64,000 nt of DNA from Halomicroarcula saliterrae (GTDB taxonomy: Archaea; Halobacteriota; Halobacteria; Halobacteriales; Haloarculaceae). The stretch spans positions 124,001 to 188,000 of the forward strand of contig NZ_JAMQON010000002.1 in assembly GCF_031624395.1 (NCBI RefSeq). Direction: 5' to 3'. How positions within the stretch are numbered: position 1 is the stretch's first letter; every line of letters starts with the position of its first letter. Made by a program: the position numbers and the translations under genes. The notes under the pieces are model-generated. The model made no database searches. It was not told the DNA's origin and saw only the letters and a list, made by a program, of their open reading frames with translations. Positions 8,727-17,400 of the stretch are shown piece by piece.

Positions 8727-10067
8727 ATGGCCGCGAGTACCGACGCCGGGCTCGTCGGCAAGCTCTCCAACATGGGTCCGACGTGGCTCGCGGGGGCCAT
8801 CGCTACCGGGCCGGCCACCATCGGCGCGCTCGTCACCGCCGGCGCGGGCTACGGCTACACGCTGCTGTGGGTCGTCGTCCTCTCCGCGCTGATGGGTGCG
8901 ACGGCGCAGTATCTCGCGATGCGGCTGGGACTGCTGACCGAGACCGGCATCGTCTCGGCCGTCGAGGACAACCTCGGCTCGGCGTGGGCGTGGCTGCTCG
9001 TGGCCGACACCGTCGTCGCGGCCGGACTGGCCCAGCTGGTCATCATGAAGACGCTCGCGGGGGTCTCCGCCGAGGTCACGGGTATCGGCCCCGTCGCCTG
9101 GGCAGTCGCCTGGGGAGTCGTCCTCGCCGTCGGGCTGGCCGGCGGCGGCTACCGGTTCGCCGAGCTGGGCGCGAAAGTGCTCGTCTCTCTGGTCGTCCTG
9201 CTGTTCGTCGCCTCGCTGTTCGTCGTCCCCATCGACGCCGGCGCGGCCGCAGCCGGGCTCGTCCCGTCCGTCCCGGCCGGCGTCGAGGGCGCACTGCTCG
9301 CCGCCGGCATCCTCGGCGGGGCGGTCCACATCGCGCTGGTGACGATGCAGTCCTACACGATGCGGGCCCGCGGCTGGACCGAGGACGACGCCGCGCTCGC
9401 GCGCTTCGACGTGGGCGCGTCGATGCTCGTGGCCTTCGGTATCGCCAGCCTCGCCATCTTCCTCGTCGCCGCCTCGGTGCTCTCCGACCCGAGCCTCGGC
9501 GTCGTGGCCGCCGCGAACGCGCTCGGCCCGCTCGTCGGGAGCAACGCCAAGTGGCTGTTCCTGCTCGGTCTCTGGGGCGCCGCGGTGACGACGCTGGGCG
9601 GCAACACCGTCGTCCCGCCGTATCTCGTCGCCGACAAGATGGGGTGGGAACAGGACACCTCGGACCCGCGCTACCGGGCGGCCGTCGCCGCGTTCGCGCT
9701 CGTCAGCGTGCTGGGCGTGTTCATCCCCGGGGCCGTCTTCGGCCTGCTCGTGCAGGCGCTGGCTATCGGCTTCGTCGGCACGCCGTTCGTGCTGGCGCTC
9801 GTGCTCTACCTCCTGAACGACCCGACCGCCGTTCCGGCGACGAACTCGGTCGTCGAGAACGTCGGCGGCGTCCTGCTCATCGGTATCAGCACTGTGGTCG
9901 CCGGGCAGTGGCTCCAGCGCGTCGCGTCGGGCGGCGTCACCGACCCCGTCTCGCTCGCCATCCTCGCGTTCGCGGCCGTGCTGGGCGCGGCGATGCTGGG
10001 GCTCGGCGGGCTCTCGGTCCGGAACTGGCTGGCCGACGACGCCGAACCGGCGGTGGCCGCGGACTGA
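8727..10067 (+). CDS. NRAMP-family-like membrane transporter
   Basis: A 446-residue protein with about 11 hydrophobic segments and the NRAMP opening GPTWLAGAIATGPATIGALV. The usual metal-binding DPGN of helix 1 is replaced by TGPA and the MPHN of helix 6 by the AVHIA region, so classical Mn2+/Fe2+ coordination is not preserved and the substrate is uncertain. It starts directly after the PhyH stop and its own stop abuts the next ATG. Context with an Fe-dependent oxygenase hints at a metal or metabolite uptake role, which is inference. Confidence 0.8.
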   Translation: MAASTDAGLVGKLSNMGPTWLAGAIATGPATIGALVTAGAGYGYTLLWVVVLSALMGATAQYLAMRLGLLTETGIVSAVEDNLGSAWAWLLVADTVVAAGLAQLVIMKTLAGVSAEVTGIGPVAWAVAWGVVLAVGLAGGGYRFAELGAKVLVSLVVLLFVASLFVVPIDAGAAAAGLVPSVPAGVEGALLAAGILGGAVHIALVTMQSYTMRARGWTEDDAALARFDVGASMLVAFGIASLAIFLVAASVLSDPSLGVVAAANALGPLVGSNAKWLFLLGLWGAAVTTLGGNTVVPPYLVADKMGWEQDTSDPRYRAAVAAFALVSVLGVFIPGAVFGLLVQALAIGFVGTPFVLALVLYLLNDPTAVPATNSVVENVGGVLLIGISTVVAGQWLQRVASGGVTDPVSLAILAFAAVLGAAMLGLGGLSVRNWLADDAEPAVAAD

Positions 10068-10619
10068 ATGGCGCTCCCGGTTCCACTCTACGGCACGACG
10101 CTCGTCGTCGGTCCCTCGAACGCCGGGAAGACACGGCTGACGGCCCGGACGCTCGATTGCTGGGTCGACGAACACGGCCCCGGTGGCGTCGTCGTCCTCG
10201 ATTTCGCGCCGACGGTCGAACGCGACGGCGAGATACTGGGCGGACCGCTCACGCAGTTCACGACGGTGCCCGACGGCGCGTATCGAGGCGTCGTCGACGC
10301 CCACGCACCGCGTTCGGAGGGGGCGGACGACGCCGAGGCGCTCGCGCTGGCCGAGTCAAACGCCGCGGCGGCCCGCGAGCACATCGACGCCGCCCCCGCC
10401 GACCCCGCCGCCGTCTTCGTCAACGACGCGACCATCGCGCTGCAGGCCGACCCCGCCGCGACCGAGCGGCTGACAGAGTACTGCGACCGGGCGGAGTGTG
10501 CCGTCCTCAACGCCTTCGAGAGCGACGAACTGGGCGTCGAAAGCCCGGTGTCGGCGAACGAGCGCGCGGCGCTCGATTCGCTGCGAGCGTGGGCCGACCG
10601 CGTGGTCGAGCTGTCGTAG
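10068..10619 (+). CDS. small P-loop NTPase-like protein
   Basis: A 183-residue protein with a clear Walker A motif GPSNAGKT at about residues 15-22 and a hydrophobic strand VVVLDFAP at about 41-48 that may act as Walker B. The remainder is Ala/Glu-rich and predicted helical. It is the third gene of a no-gap operon with the PhyH and NRAMP-like genes. It may be a nucleotide-dependent regulator or chaperone of that system. No named family was recognised. Confidence 0.7.
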   Translation: MALPVPLYGTTLVVGPSNAGKTRLTARTLDCWVDEHGPGGVVVLDFAPTVERDGEILGGPLTQFTTVPDGAYRGVVDAHAPRSEGADDAEALALAESNAAAAREHIDAAPADPAAVFVNDATIALQADPAATERLTEYCDRAECAVLNAFESDELGVESPVSANERAALDSLRAWADRVVELS

Positions 10620-10649
10620 CTACCGCGAAAACAGCGGGCTCCAGTCGGA

Positions 10650-10898
10650 TTACTCTCCCTGTTCGACCTCGTAGATTTCGTCGGCCGTGAGGCCGTGTGC
10701 GTGTTCGTGGACTTTCTCACCGGCCTCCTTGCTCGGTCCCTCGAAGAGGCAAAAGACCGCGCCCTCCTCGTCGTCGACCCAGTAGTTCACGTACTCCACG
10801 TCGTACTCTTTCTGGGTCTCGATGTCTTTCTTGTGTGCCTCGACGACCTCGTCTACGGTCGCGTCGACATCCCTGTGAACGTCCATATACAGTGGCAT
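10650..10898 (-). CDS. DUF4242 / SCO4226-like protein
   Basis: An 82-residue ferredoxin-fold protein starting MPLYMDVHRDVDATVDEV, with HKKDIETQKEYDVEYVNYWV and AVFCLFEGPSKEA segments typical of DUF4242. One characterised relative (SCO4226) binds nickel, but function in archaea is unknown. A GATATAATC box at about 10923-10931 sits 27 nt before the start, supporting a leaderless mRNA. It is convergent with the P-loop gene. Confidence 0.85.
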   Translation of the reverse strand: MPLYMDVHRDVDATVDEVVEAHKKDIETQKEYDVEYVNYWVDDEEGAVFCLFEGPSKEAGEKVHEHAHGLTADEIYEVEQGE

Positions 10899-11025
10899 GG
10901 TACGAGGGTTGTTGACACTCGACGGATATAATCGTATATTGTCACTTCGTGGTCGAAAGCGGCGACATAGCTACGGTTGGATGTCTGCTGTGAGGACCGC
11001 GCGGCCGCGGGTGGCGGGACCGGAG

Positions 11026-12726
11026 TCAGCCGTCCTCGCCCTCGTCGGGGAGTCCCATCGCACCGACGTTGCCGGCCTCGCGTTCGCGCATGCTCTGGCG
11101 GGTGAACTGCGGCTTCGCTCGGACGCCTTTCTTCTGCCGGAACGACCACCACAGCGACACGCCGAGCCCGAACACTACCAGCCCGGCGAGCCCCGCGACG
11201 AGCGCCGTCGCCTCCGCGTAGAGGAAGGCAGTGGAAAACAGCGTGCTGGCGAGCATCATCCCCAGAATCAGCCGTTTGGTCATCCTCGCCAGCAGGCGGT
11301 CGGAGTCCCGGATGTCGGCCTGCACCGTGAGCTCCTCGCGCTCGACGCGGTCGAGGACGGATTCGAGCTTCGGGGGAATCCGGACCGCCGACTGGGCGGC
11401 GTCTTGCACCTCGTTCGCGCGGTCCTCGACGTAGTTTTTCACGCCGGCGGTGATGTACCCCTCCTCGCGCAGGAAGCCGGTCGCGACCGTGATGAAGTCG
11501 AAGTCCGGGTCGAGCGTGACACAGACGCCTTCGACGACCGTGGCCACCCGGAGGACGAGCGCCAGATTCGCCGGCAGCCGGAGCGGGAACTCGTAGATGG
11601 TGTCCTCGACCTGCTGGACGATCTGCTGGACGCGGTACTGCTCGATGTCCTCGCCGCGGGCGTCGGCGATGGCCAGCTCCATCACGTCGCCCATCACCTG
11701 CCGGTCGGCCTCGGGACTCAGGGTGCCCATCTCGATGAGCGCATCCAGAATGGCCTGGATGTTCTGGTCCGCGACGGCGGCGTAGAAGTCGACGATTTTC
11801 TCCTGGACGAACGGGTCGACCCGCCCCGACATCCCGAAGTCGTAGAAGACGAGTTTGCCGTCCGCCTGGACCGCCAGATTCCCGGGATGGGGGTCGGCGT
11901 GGAAGACGCCGTCGTCGATAATCATCTGGAGGTACGCCTCCTGCAGCGTCTCCGCGAGTTCGGTCCGGTCGAACCCGCGCTCGTCCAGGTCGTCGATGTC
12001 GTTTATCTTCGTGCCGGGGACGTACTCCATCGTGAGCACTCGCCGCGTGGAGTGGCTGTCCACGACCGCCGGGATGCGGACGCGGTCGTTGTCCGCGAAG
12101 TTCGCCCGGATCTCCCGGAGCATATCGGCTTCGCGCTCGTAGTCCATCTCCTCGCGGATGGTCTTGGCGAACTCGTCGGCCAGCGTCTCCAGGGAGAAGG
12201 AGCGGGCGTCGCCGAGGAAGTACATCAGGATGGGCAGCGACCAGCGGATGACCCGCAGGTCGGCCTCCACGAGCTCCTCGATGTCGGGCCGCCGGATTTT
12301 CACGGCGACGGCCTCGCCGTCGACCTCGGCGCGGTACACCTGGCCGAGCGACGCGCCGCTGATGGCGTCGGTCTCGAACTCGGCGAACCGCTCGTCGACG
12401 GGGCCGAGTTCTTCCTCCAGAACGACCTTCGCCCGCGCCCAGTCGGCCGGCGGGACCCGGTCTTGCAGCGCCGCGAACTCGTCGATGTACTCCGGCGGGA
12501 GCACGTCGGGCCGCGTCGAGAGCAGCTGGCCCAGCTTGATGAACGTCGGCCCGAGGGTCAACAGCGAGTCGAGCAGCGACTGCGCCCGCTCGCGGCGCTG
12601 TTCGCTCGTCACCTGCCGGGGCGACCCGAACAGGAAGAACCGCTTCCGGTCGCGGGCGTACGCGAGCAACAGGGGGAGGAACTGCCGGGCGACGACGAGG
12701 AACCGCCAGTACGCGCGGAGATTCAC
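11026..12726 (-). CDS. ABC1/UbiB-family atypical kinase
   Basis: A 566-residue membrane-associated UbiB/ADCK-type protein. Visible motifs are KLGQLLSTRPD (family KxGQ), the Ala-rich loop SGASLGQVYRA, the lysine strand VAVKIRRPDI, the catalytic loop FHADPHPGNL and metal-binding DFGMSG. Two hydrophobic helices close the C-terminus (about 500-550). Relatives support isoprenoid quinone synthesis; in haloarchaea this would concern menaquinone-type lipids, which is inference. GTG 12726 is chosen over TTG 12729. Hsp20 lies 17 nt upstream and could share its transcript. Confidence 0.88.
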   Translation of the reverse strand: MNLRAYWRFLVVARQFLPLLLAYARDRKRFFLFGSPRQVTSEQRRERAQSLLDSLLTLGPTFIKLGQLLSTRPDVLPPEYIDEFAALQDRVPPADWARAKVVLEEELGPVDERFAEFETDAISGASLGQVYRAEVDGEAVAVKIRRPDIEELVEADLRVIRWSLPILMYFLGDARSFSLETLADEFAKTIREEMDYEREADMLREIRANFADNDRVRIPAVVDSHSTRRVLTMEYVPGTKINDIDDLDERGFDRTELAETLQEAYLQMIIDDGVFHADPHPGNLAVQADGKLVFYDFGMSGRVDPFVQEKIVDFYAAVADQNIQAILDALIEMGTLSPEADRQVMGDVMELAIADARGEDIEQYRVQQIVQQVEDTIYEFPLRLPANLALVLRVATVVEGVCVTLDPDFDFITVATGFLREEGYITAGVKNYVEDRANEVQDAAQSAVRIPPKLESVLDRVEREELTVQADIRDSDRLLARMTKRLILGMMLASTLFSTAFLYAEATALVAGLAGLVVFGLGVSLWWSFRQKKGVRAKPQFTRQSMREREAGNVGAMGLPDEGEDG

Positions 12727-12743
12727 CAACAGGGCACCCCGTC

Positions 12744-13100
12744 TCAGGCCTCTTCGATGGGAATCGTCGTGCTCGGCGCGGCTGTCGCCTTCGGAATCGC
12801 GAGTTCCAGCACCCCGCGGGAGACGGTCCCCTCGGCCCCCTGTCCGGTGGCGTCCGGCGGTAGCGGCAGCTCGACGTCGAGGAAGACCGAGCGGTCCTCG
12901 CGGACGAAGCGGAACTCCCGGGGAACGTCCTTGCTGCGCTGGCCTTCGACGACGAGCCGGCCGGCCTCGACCGTGACTTCGAGGTTATCGGCGGTCACGC
13001 CCGGCAGGTCCAACACGAGCAGGTACCCCTCATCGGATTCGAGTACGTCCGCGAACACGGCGTCTGGAAGCGACCCTAACGCTTCACGCAGCGCTGACAT
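12744..13100 (-). CDS. Hsp20-type small heat-shock protein
   Basis: A 118-residue alpha-crystallin-domain protein. The core LVLDLPGVTADNLEVTVEAG, the EFRFVREDRSVFLDVELPLP segment and the GVLELAIPKA terminus (the A-x-x-x-n-G-v-L region with a C-terminal I-P-I motif) are present. It would bind unfolding proteins and form oligomers. The N-terminal arm is short, about 20 residues. It is transcribed toward the UbiB-like gene, 17 nt away. Confidence 0.9.
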   Translation of the reverse strand: MSALREALGSLPDAVFADVLESDEGYLLVLDLPGVTADNLEVTVEAGRLVVEGQRSKDVPREFRFVREDRSVFLDVELPLPPDATGQGAEGTVSRGVLELAIPKATAAPSTTIPIEEA

Positions 13101-13179
13101 GAGGCGACCTAGGGACGGCGCAGTGGTAAACCCGGCGGTTTCGGCAGTCTCGGGTCGACAGTGGAGCGCCTCGTCGGAG

Positions 13180-13953
13180 CTACAGCAGGAGCGAGGCGCC
13201 GACGACTGTGCCGACGGCGGCTACGAACAGCCCCAGCCCGGCCCGCCACAGCCCGCCCCGGGCGATACGCCACGCCGTCCCGCGCTCGTCCGTATCGGAG
13301 ATGACGAACACGGGCGTCCCGTCGCCGTCGCCCACGAGCGCGTCGACGAGGTCGCTCCCCCACTCGACGGACGGCCCGCGTCGGGCCTGCCCGTAGACGT
13401 ACACCGTCTCGCCCACGTCGAGGCGGCGCTCGGTGAACCGCTGTTTGTTGCCGACCTTGAACTGGGTCACCTTGAGGTCGACGACGCCGTCCTGCGGATC
13501 GACCCCGTCGGTGGCGGCGACGTATCTGGCGATTCGCTCGGGCAGTTCGGTGTGGGGCGGGACCGTCACGGAGTGGGATTCGAGGTGGATATCTGCACCG
13601 GCCGGGTCGACTTTCACACGCCCGGTGCCGTCGTCGACGACGAAGTCGACCCCGCCCATCCCGGTGTCGAGCGTCTCCCAGGACTCTGTCTTGCCCGAGG
13701 AGCGCAGTTCCTCGGCCTCGTAGGTGTAGGCCAGACAGCGCGAGCCTGTGAAGGGAGCCGCGACGGTGCCGTCGTCGCCCTCGACGGCCCGGCCCTCTAT
13801 CTCGACGGGGCCGCGGTGGCCGTGGAGCTCCCGAACGGGGAGCGGGTCCGACCGGAGGATGTGATACACTGTCGTCAGGCGGCGACCGCCGGTGTAGCAG
13901 AAGTAGCCGCCGACGGCGAGGGCGGCGAGGGTGAGGAGCTGGGCGACGACCAT
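13180..13953 (-). CDS. GIDE/MULAN-like membrane protein
   Basis: A 257-residue protein with an N-terminal hydrophobic helix and another at the C-terminus. Between them lies a soluble domain containing GPVEIEGRAVEGDDG, AAPFTGSRCLAYTYEAEE and VYVYGQARRG. This BAM/GIDE-like layout is shared with the intermembrane domain of MULAN-type E3 ligases; the archaeal versions lack a RING finger, as here. Function is unknown. The start MVVAQLL at 13953 is preferred over an upstream in-frame ATG because it leads directly into the helix. Confidence 0.75.
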   Translation of the reverse strand: MVVAQLLTLAALAVGGYFCYTGGRRLTTVYHILRSDPLPVRELHGHRGPVEIEGRAVEGDDGTVAAPFTGSRCLAYTYEAEELRSSGKTESWETLDTGMGGVDFVVDDGTGRVKVDPAGADIHLESHSVTVPPHTELPERIARYVAATDGVDPQDGVVDLKVTQFKVGNKQRFTERRLDVGETVYVYGQARRGPSVEWGSDLVDALVGDGDGTPVFVISDTDERGTAWRIARGGLWRAGLGLFVAAVGTVVGASLLL

Positions 13954-14046
13954 ACGTTCGGTGCCGACTGGGCGGGACAAAAGGATTACCGAGGTGTGTC
14001 ACTCCCGACGCCGGGTGCTTTTGGCCCAGTAGCCCCAACGGCGACC

Positions 14047-14976
14047 ATGGCCGGGGCTTCGCCGACGGACGTGGAGGAATGCACGCTGGAGACCGCCAGA
14101 CGCCAGCTCGGGAGTTACGCGGTACCGGTCGACCGGACCGACCGCATCCCGCTCTCGGTCGCCGTCGGGCGCGTGCTGGCAACCGACGCGACGGCCAACG
14201 ACCCCATACCGGACGCCGGTATCGCGGTCGAGGATACCGTCTTCGAGCGGGGCCACCAGCTCAGACCCGCCGACGTGGGCCTGCTGAAAGCCGCCGGCGT
14301 GAACGAGCTCCTCGTCCGCCAGCGGCCCCAGGTCGGCATCGTCCCGACGGGGGACGGGGTCGTCGAGTACGACGCCGGGCCGGACGAGCGCGTCGAGACC
14401 GCCGGGTTCACGCTCGCCCAGTACGCCGACCGCTGGGGCGGCAAAGTCACGTACCGGAACGCCGTCGCCGACGACGCCCCCGCCTTGCGGATGGCCGTCC
14501 AGCGGGACCTGACCCGCGACATCGTGGTGCTCACTGGGACCGAACCCGGCGATACGCTCCGGTCGGTCGTCCGCGAACTCGGCGAGGTCGTCGCGGACCG
14601 GGTCGCTATCACGCCCGGCCGCGAGACTGGGCTGGCCGTCGTGCGGGACCGGCCGGTGCTTCTCCTGCCCGAATCGCCCGTCGCCGCCCGCGTCGGCGCG
14701 GTACAGCTGCTTCGCCCGCTGCTGAAAGGCTTCGGCGACGGGCCGCTGCCGGACCACCCGACCCAGTCGGCGACCCTCACCGCGGGGCTCGACACGGACG
14801 ACTCTGTCCGGTCGTTCGTGCCGGTCGCGCTGGACGACGGGGCGGCGACACCGCTGTCCGGGACGGACCTCGCGACGGCGACGCGAGCGGACGGCTGGGT
14901 GACGGTGCCCGAATCGGCGACCGACCCCGCGGCCGGTGGGACCGTCGCCGTCGCCGACTGGGACTACCTTCCGTAG
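14047..14976 (+). CDS. truncated MoeA-like protein
   Basis: A 309-residue homologue of molybdopterin molybdenumtransferase. It keeps the MoeA N-terminus (IPLSVAVGRVLATDA), then jumps to a GHQLRPADVGLLKAAGV segment followed by IVPTGDGVVE and a domain III. The SAMDGYAVR region and most of domain II (about 90 residues) are absent. The usual LPGNPVS loop reads LPESPVA, and the GGxSxG segment reads GTEPGDT. MoeA inserts molybdate into molybdopterin; this copy probably cannot do so in the usual way. It may be a regulatory paralogue. No other moa/moe gene is adjacent. Confidence 0.75.
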   Translation: MAGASPTDVEECTLETARRQLGSYAVPVDRTDRIPLSVAVGRVLATDATANDPIPDAGIAVEDTVFERGHQLRPADVGLLKAAGVNELLVRQRPQVGIVPTGDGVVEYDAGPDERVETAGFTLAQYADRWGGKVTYRNAVADDAPALRMAVQRDLTRDIVVLTGTEPGDTLRSVVRELGEVVADRVAITPGRETGLAVVRDRPVLLLPESPVAARVGAVQLLRPLLKGFGDGPLPDHPTQSATLTAGLDTDDSVRSFVPVALDDGAATPLSGTDLATATRADGWVTVPESATDPAAGGTVAVADWDYLP

Positions 14977-15029
14977 CCCCCGAATTCGGCAACAACAGTT
15001 ATATACGATTGTAATCAGCTTGAATATGC

Positions 15030-15806
15030 ATGAGAAAAATCATGACGGTCGTCGTCGTGTTGACCGTCCTGCTGGCCGGCTGTAGCTTCGGTGGCTCCAG
15101 TGGGACGCCGACTGCTGGGACGAACACGACAGCGGCGACCAGTAACACCCTCGACGCCTCCGCCGTTCCGGGTGTCACCGGCACCAACGTAACGAACGTT
15201 TCGGCGCTGGCTTCGGCGTACGGCGAGTCGATAATCAACGGACCGGTTGACTTCCGGACCACGATGGACCTGAGCCCGAACGCGACCATCCTTCGGATCG
15301 AAACCGTCGACTATCGGTTCCGGAACGACACGGAACAGCAACTGTTCGAGCTGAACAACACCAACTCGGAGGTCACGTACTTCATCGACGGCGAGAAGGC
15401 CGCGGCGCGAAACGAGAGTTCGGGCGAGGTTCGGTACAGCAACGCGACGAACAGAGTCGGTGGCGAGGCGTACTTCAGCACTCTCTATGCCGGTATCAGC
15501 CTCAATTACATCCCGATACTGGAGTGGGAGGTGACCGGGACCACGACGGTCGACGGTGAGACGCACTACGTCCTCGAATCGAACGCGGTCAACGAGACGG
15601 TCCTGCAGCGCCCGTCCAGTTCGCTGTCGGCGGAGAACGTCGATTCGGCCGACGGTCGACTGGTCGCCGGAGCCGACGGTGTCATCCACAGCGGGAGCGT
15701 TACTATCGACGGGAACAAGGATATCGCGGTCACCTTCTCTATGAGCAAGGACGAAGGCATGGACGTGACCGCACCCGGTTGGTACGACGAGTCGCAGGCG
15801 AGCTAA
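15030..15806 (+). CDS. haloarchaeal secreted lipoprotein
   Basis: A 258-residue Sec-type lipoprotein: MRKIM start, hydrophobic core, lipobox LLAGC with Cys at about residue 18, then a Thr/Ser/Gly-rich spacer. The mature part is beta-rich (repeated short strands, NETV and NATN glycosylation sequons) and resembles lipoprotein families common in haloarchaea without known function. An AT-rich TTATATACG box lies at about 14999-15007, near the expected distance. It is monocistronic. Confidence 0.75.
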   Translation: MRKIMTVVVVLTVLLAGCSFGGSSGTPTAGTNTTAATSNTLDASAVPGVTGTNVTNVSALASAYGESIINGPVDFRTTMDLSPNATILRIETVDYRFRNDTEQQLFELNNTNSEVTYFIDGEKAAARNESSGEVRYSNATNRVGGEAYFSTLYAGISLNYIPILEWEVTGTTTVDGETHYVLESNAVNETVLQRPSSSLSAENVDSADGRLVAGADGVIHSGSVTIDGNKDIAVTFSMSKDEGMDVTAPGWYDESQAS

Positions 15807-15822
15807 GCCGTCCGACCCGTTC

Positions 15823-16452
15823 TTACAGTTCTTGCAGCGACGTGACCCGATGGTCGCCCCAGACACAGCGGTCCTCGCTTATCGGCGACCCCCGCTCGAC
15901 GTGAATCCCGTCTAGCCCCGCGTTCCGGGCCGCACCGATGTCGCCGGGGTTGTCGCCGGCGAGTGCGCCCACGTGGCCGTTGTGGCCGACGCCCAGGTCG
16001 CCCATCGCCCGATGGACCGGTTCGGGGTCGGGCTTCCAGCCGATGTCGTCGTCACAGCAGACGACGGTGTCGAACCAGTCGCTGATATCGAGCCGGTCGA
16101 GAATCGGCCCGGTCAGATACTCCTGGCAGTGGGTGACCAGCCCGACCGGCTCGGTGCGTTCGGAGAGGAACGTCTCGACGTCGTCGTAGAGATAGGTCGC
16201 GTCGGCGCGGGCGAGCGGGTCTTCCTCCTCGTGGAAGACGTCCCAGAACCGCGCCGGGTCGACCTCGCGTTCGGCGAGAAAGTCCCGCCGCGCCCGGCCC
16301 TGCCCGTACCACAGCAGCGCGGCCTCCCGCTCGGTGAACCCCTGGCCGAGCCGGTCGCCGACCCGCTCCATCACCGCGACCGGGTACGACGGGTCGACGT
16401 CGACGAGCGTCCCGTCGAGGTCGAACAGCCAGAAGTCGTAGTCACGAGCCAT
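15823..16452 (-). CDS. HAD-superfamily phosphatase
   Basis: A 209-residue HAD hydrolase. Motif I is DLDGTLVD (Asp nucleophile at about residue 11), motif II is the VTHCQEY region, and motifs III/IV are WKPDPEP and AGDNPGDIGAA. The cap domain between motifs is about 75 residues and helical, as in phosphoglycolate phosphatase and beta-phosphoglucomutase relatives. It should be a cytoplasmic small-molecule phosphatase; the substrate is not inferable. Confidence 0.85.
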   Translation of the reverse strand: MARDYDFWLFDLDGTLVDVDPSYPVAVMERVGDRLGQGFTEREAALLWYGQGRARRDFLAEREVDPARFWDVFHEEEDPLARADATYLYDDVETFLSERTEPVGLVTHCQEYLTGPILDRLDISDWFDTVVCCDDDIGWKPDPEPVHRAMGDLGVGHNGHVGALAGDNPGDIGAARNAGLDGIHVERGSPISEDRCVWGDHRVTSLQEL

Positions 16453-16494
16453 TGGAGAGTAGTATAGTACAGTTGCGCGTAAAGCCTTTCTGCC

Positions 16495-16893
16495 CTACTC
16501 GACCCGGATAGAACTACCGAGGTACTTTTTCAGCACCTCGCTGACGGTGTCGGCGTTGAACGCGTCGAGGTCGTCAGCGATGGCCGCTTTCAGGTCGTCG
16601 AGGTACGCCTCGGTGGTCTGGAGCTCGCTGAACGACACCGATTCGACGGGGACGCCGAGCGCGTCCGCGGCCAGTCGCCGCCCGTGGGCCGCGTCGCCGA
16701 GTTCCCCGCGCCAGAGCGTGTCCCGGAAGAAGAGCCACCCCTCCTCGCCGGGCGGGTCGGCGGCCCGGGACAGCACGGTCTCGAACGCGGCGGGCTCTGT
16801 GGCGTACCCGGCCGCCGGCTCTAGCCGGACGGTCACGCGGAACACGTAGCGGGCTGGCGCGTCCCCCGAGTCGCCGTCAGTGGGCCCGGACAC
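16495..16893 (-). CDS. LWR-salt protein (haloarchaeal)
   Basis: A 132-residue protein with the TLWRGELGDAAHGRRLA stretch that gives the LWR-salt family its name, in a beta-alpha context beginning YVFRVTVRLEP. The family is limited to haloarchaea, and I know of no biochemical role. It starts with GTG one base after the stop of the PCD gene, so the two are almost certainly cotranscribed. Confidence 0.75.
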   Translation of the reverse strand: MSGPTDGDSGDAPARYVFRVTVRLEPAAGYATEPAAFETVLSRAADPPGEEGWLFFRDTLWRGELGDAAHGRRLAADALGVPVESVSFSELQTTEAYLDDLKAAIADDLDAFNADTVSEVLKKYLGSSIRVE

Positions 16894-16894
16894 G

Positions 16895-17173
16895 CTACTC
16901 GTAGATGCCGTTCAGCCGCTCGGCCATGTCGATGTCGTTGTCGGTGATACCGCCGGCGTCGTGGGTGGTGAGCCGGACTTCCACCTCCCCCCAGCTGATG
17001 GTCATCTCTGGGTGGTGCCAGGCGTCCTCGGCGACGCCGGCCGCGGCGGCCAGAAAGCCCGACGCGTCGAGGTAGGCGTCGAAGTCGTAGCTGCGGACGA
17101 TTTCGTCGTCCTCGCGGTCCCAGCCCGCGGGGAGACGGTCGCTGATTTCCTCGTCGGATAGCAGGTCTGCCAT
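16895..17173 (-). CDS. pterin-4a-carbinolamine dehydratase
   Basis: A 92-residue PCD/DCoH protein. It dehydrates 4a-hydroxytetrahydropterin and in other organisms supports aromatic hydroxylases or acts as a binding partner. The characteristic AWHHPEMTISWGEVEVRLTTH run is visible in part (HHPE, then W, then TTHDAGGIT) at about residues 52-78, including the catalytic His pair. Length is normal. It heads a two-gene unit with the LWR-salt gene. Confidence 0.9.
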   Translation of the reverse strand: MADLLSDEEISDRLPAGWDREDDEIVRSYDFDAYLDASGFLAAAAGVAEDAWHHPEMTISWGEVEVRLTTHDAGGITDNDIDMAERLNGIYE

Positions 17174-17221
17174 ACCGAAGAGTTGCCTGCCAGCCTCAAA
17201 GTGGTTTGGCCGGAGGAGTGG

Positions 17222-17373
17222 TCGTGTTTAGTTACGCGGAACGGAGTTCGAACAGCCGGAAAGCCCTACCCAGAGCTGCGTGACCAACCGGCTACGGGTG
17301 GGATTTCCGGCTGTGAGCGGTGTCGCTGACGGTGGGCGCCACGGGGGCTCTCTGGCCGTTCAGAGAGAAGCTA
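17222..17373. repeat. compound intergenic repeat, copy 2
   Basis: It contains the 30-nt exact inverted match (17224-17253) to 2181-2210. It also holds a perfect 10-nt inverted pair CAGCCGGAAA (17253-17262) / TTTCCGGCTG (17304-17313) extended by an imperfect CCCTACCC/GGGTGGG stem. At 17347-17361 there is a 15-nt inverted match to 53555-53569. The region sits between the PCD start and the hemA stop and has no convincing coding frame. Confidence 0.75.
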
Positions 17374-17400
17374 TTCGCGTCAGCGGAAAATCGGGTACAG

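Noticed and set aside
7874-10690. A very long open frame on the plus strand, and another on the minus strand (8247-10304), across the PhyH/NRAMP/P-loop operon.
   Set aside because: Their translations are Arg/Pro/Gly/Ala-rich with no domain signature. Long antisense and shifted frames are expected in GC-rich DNA, and the recognised genes explain the region.
10897-14046. Upstream extension of the MoeA-like gene giving a protein over 1300 residues.
   Set aside because: The extension runs antisense through the UbiB-like, Hsp20 and GIDE genes and has no recognisable domain. ATG 14047 begins at the MoeA-like homology.
17224-17253. A tRNA T-arm-like GAGTTCGAAC in the repeat suggested a tRNA gene or tRNA-derived att site.
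   Set aside because: No acceptor, D- or anticodon-arm could be drawn around either copy (17224 or 2181), and no integrase is nearby.
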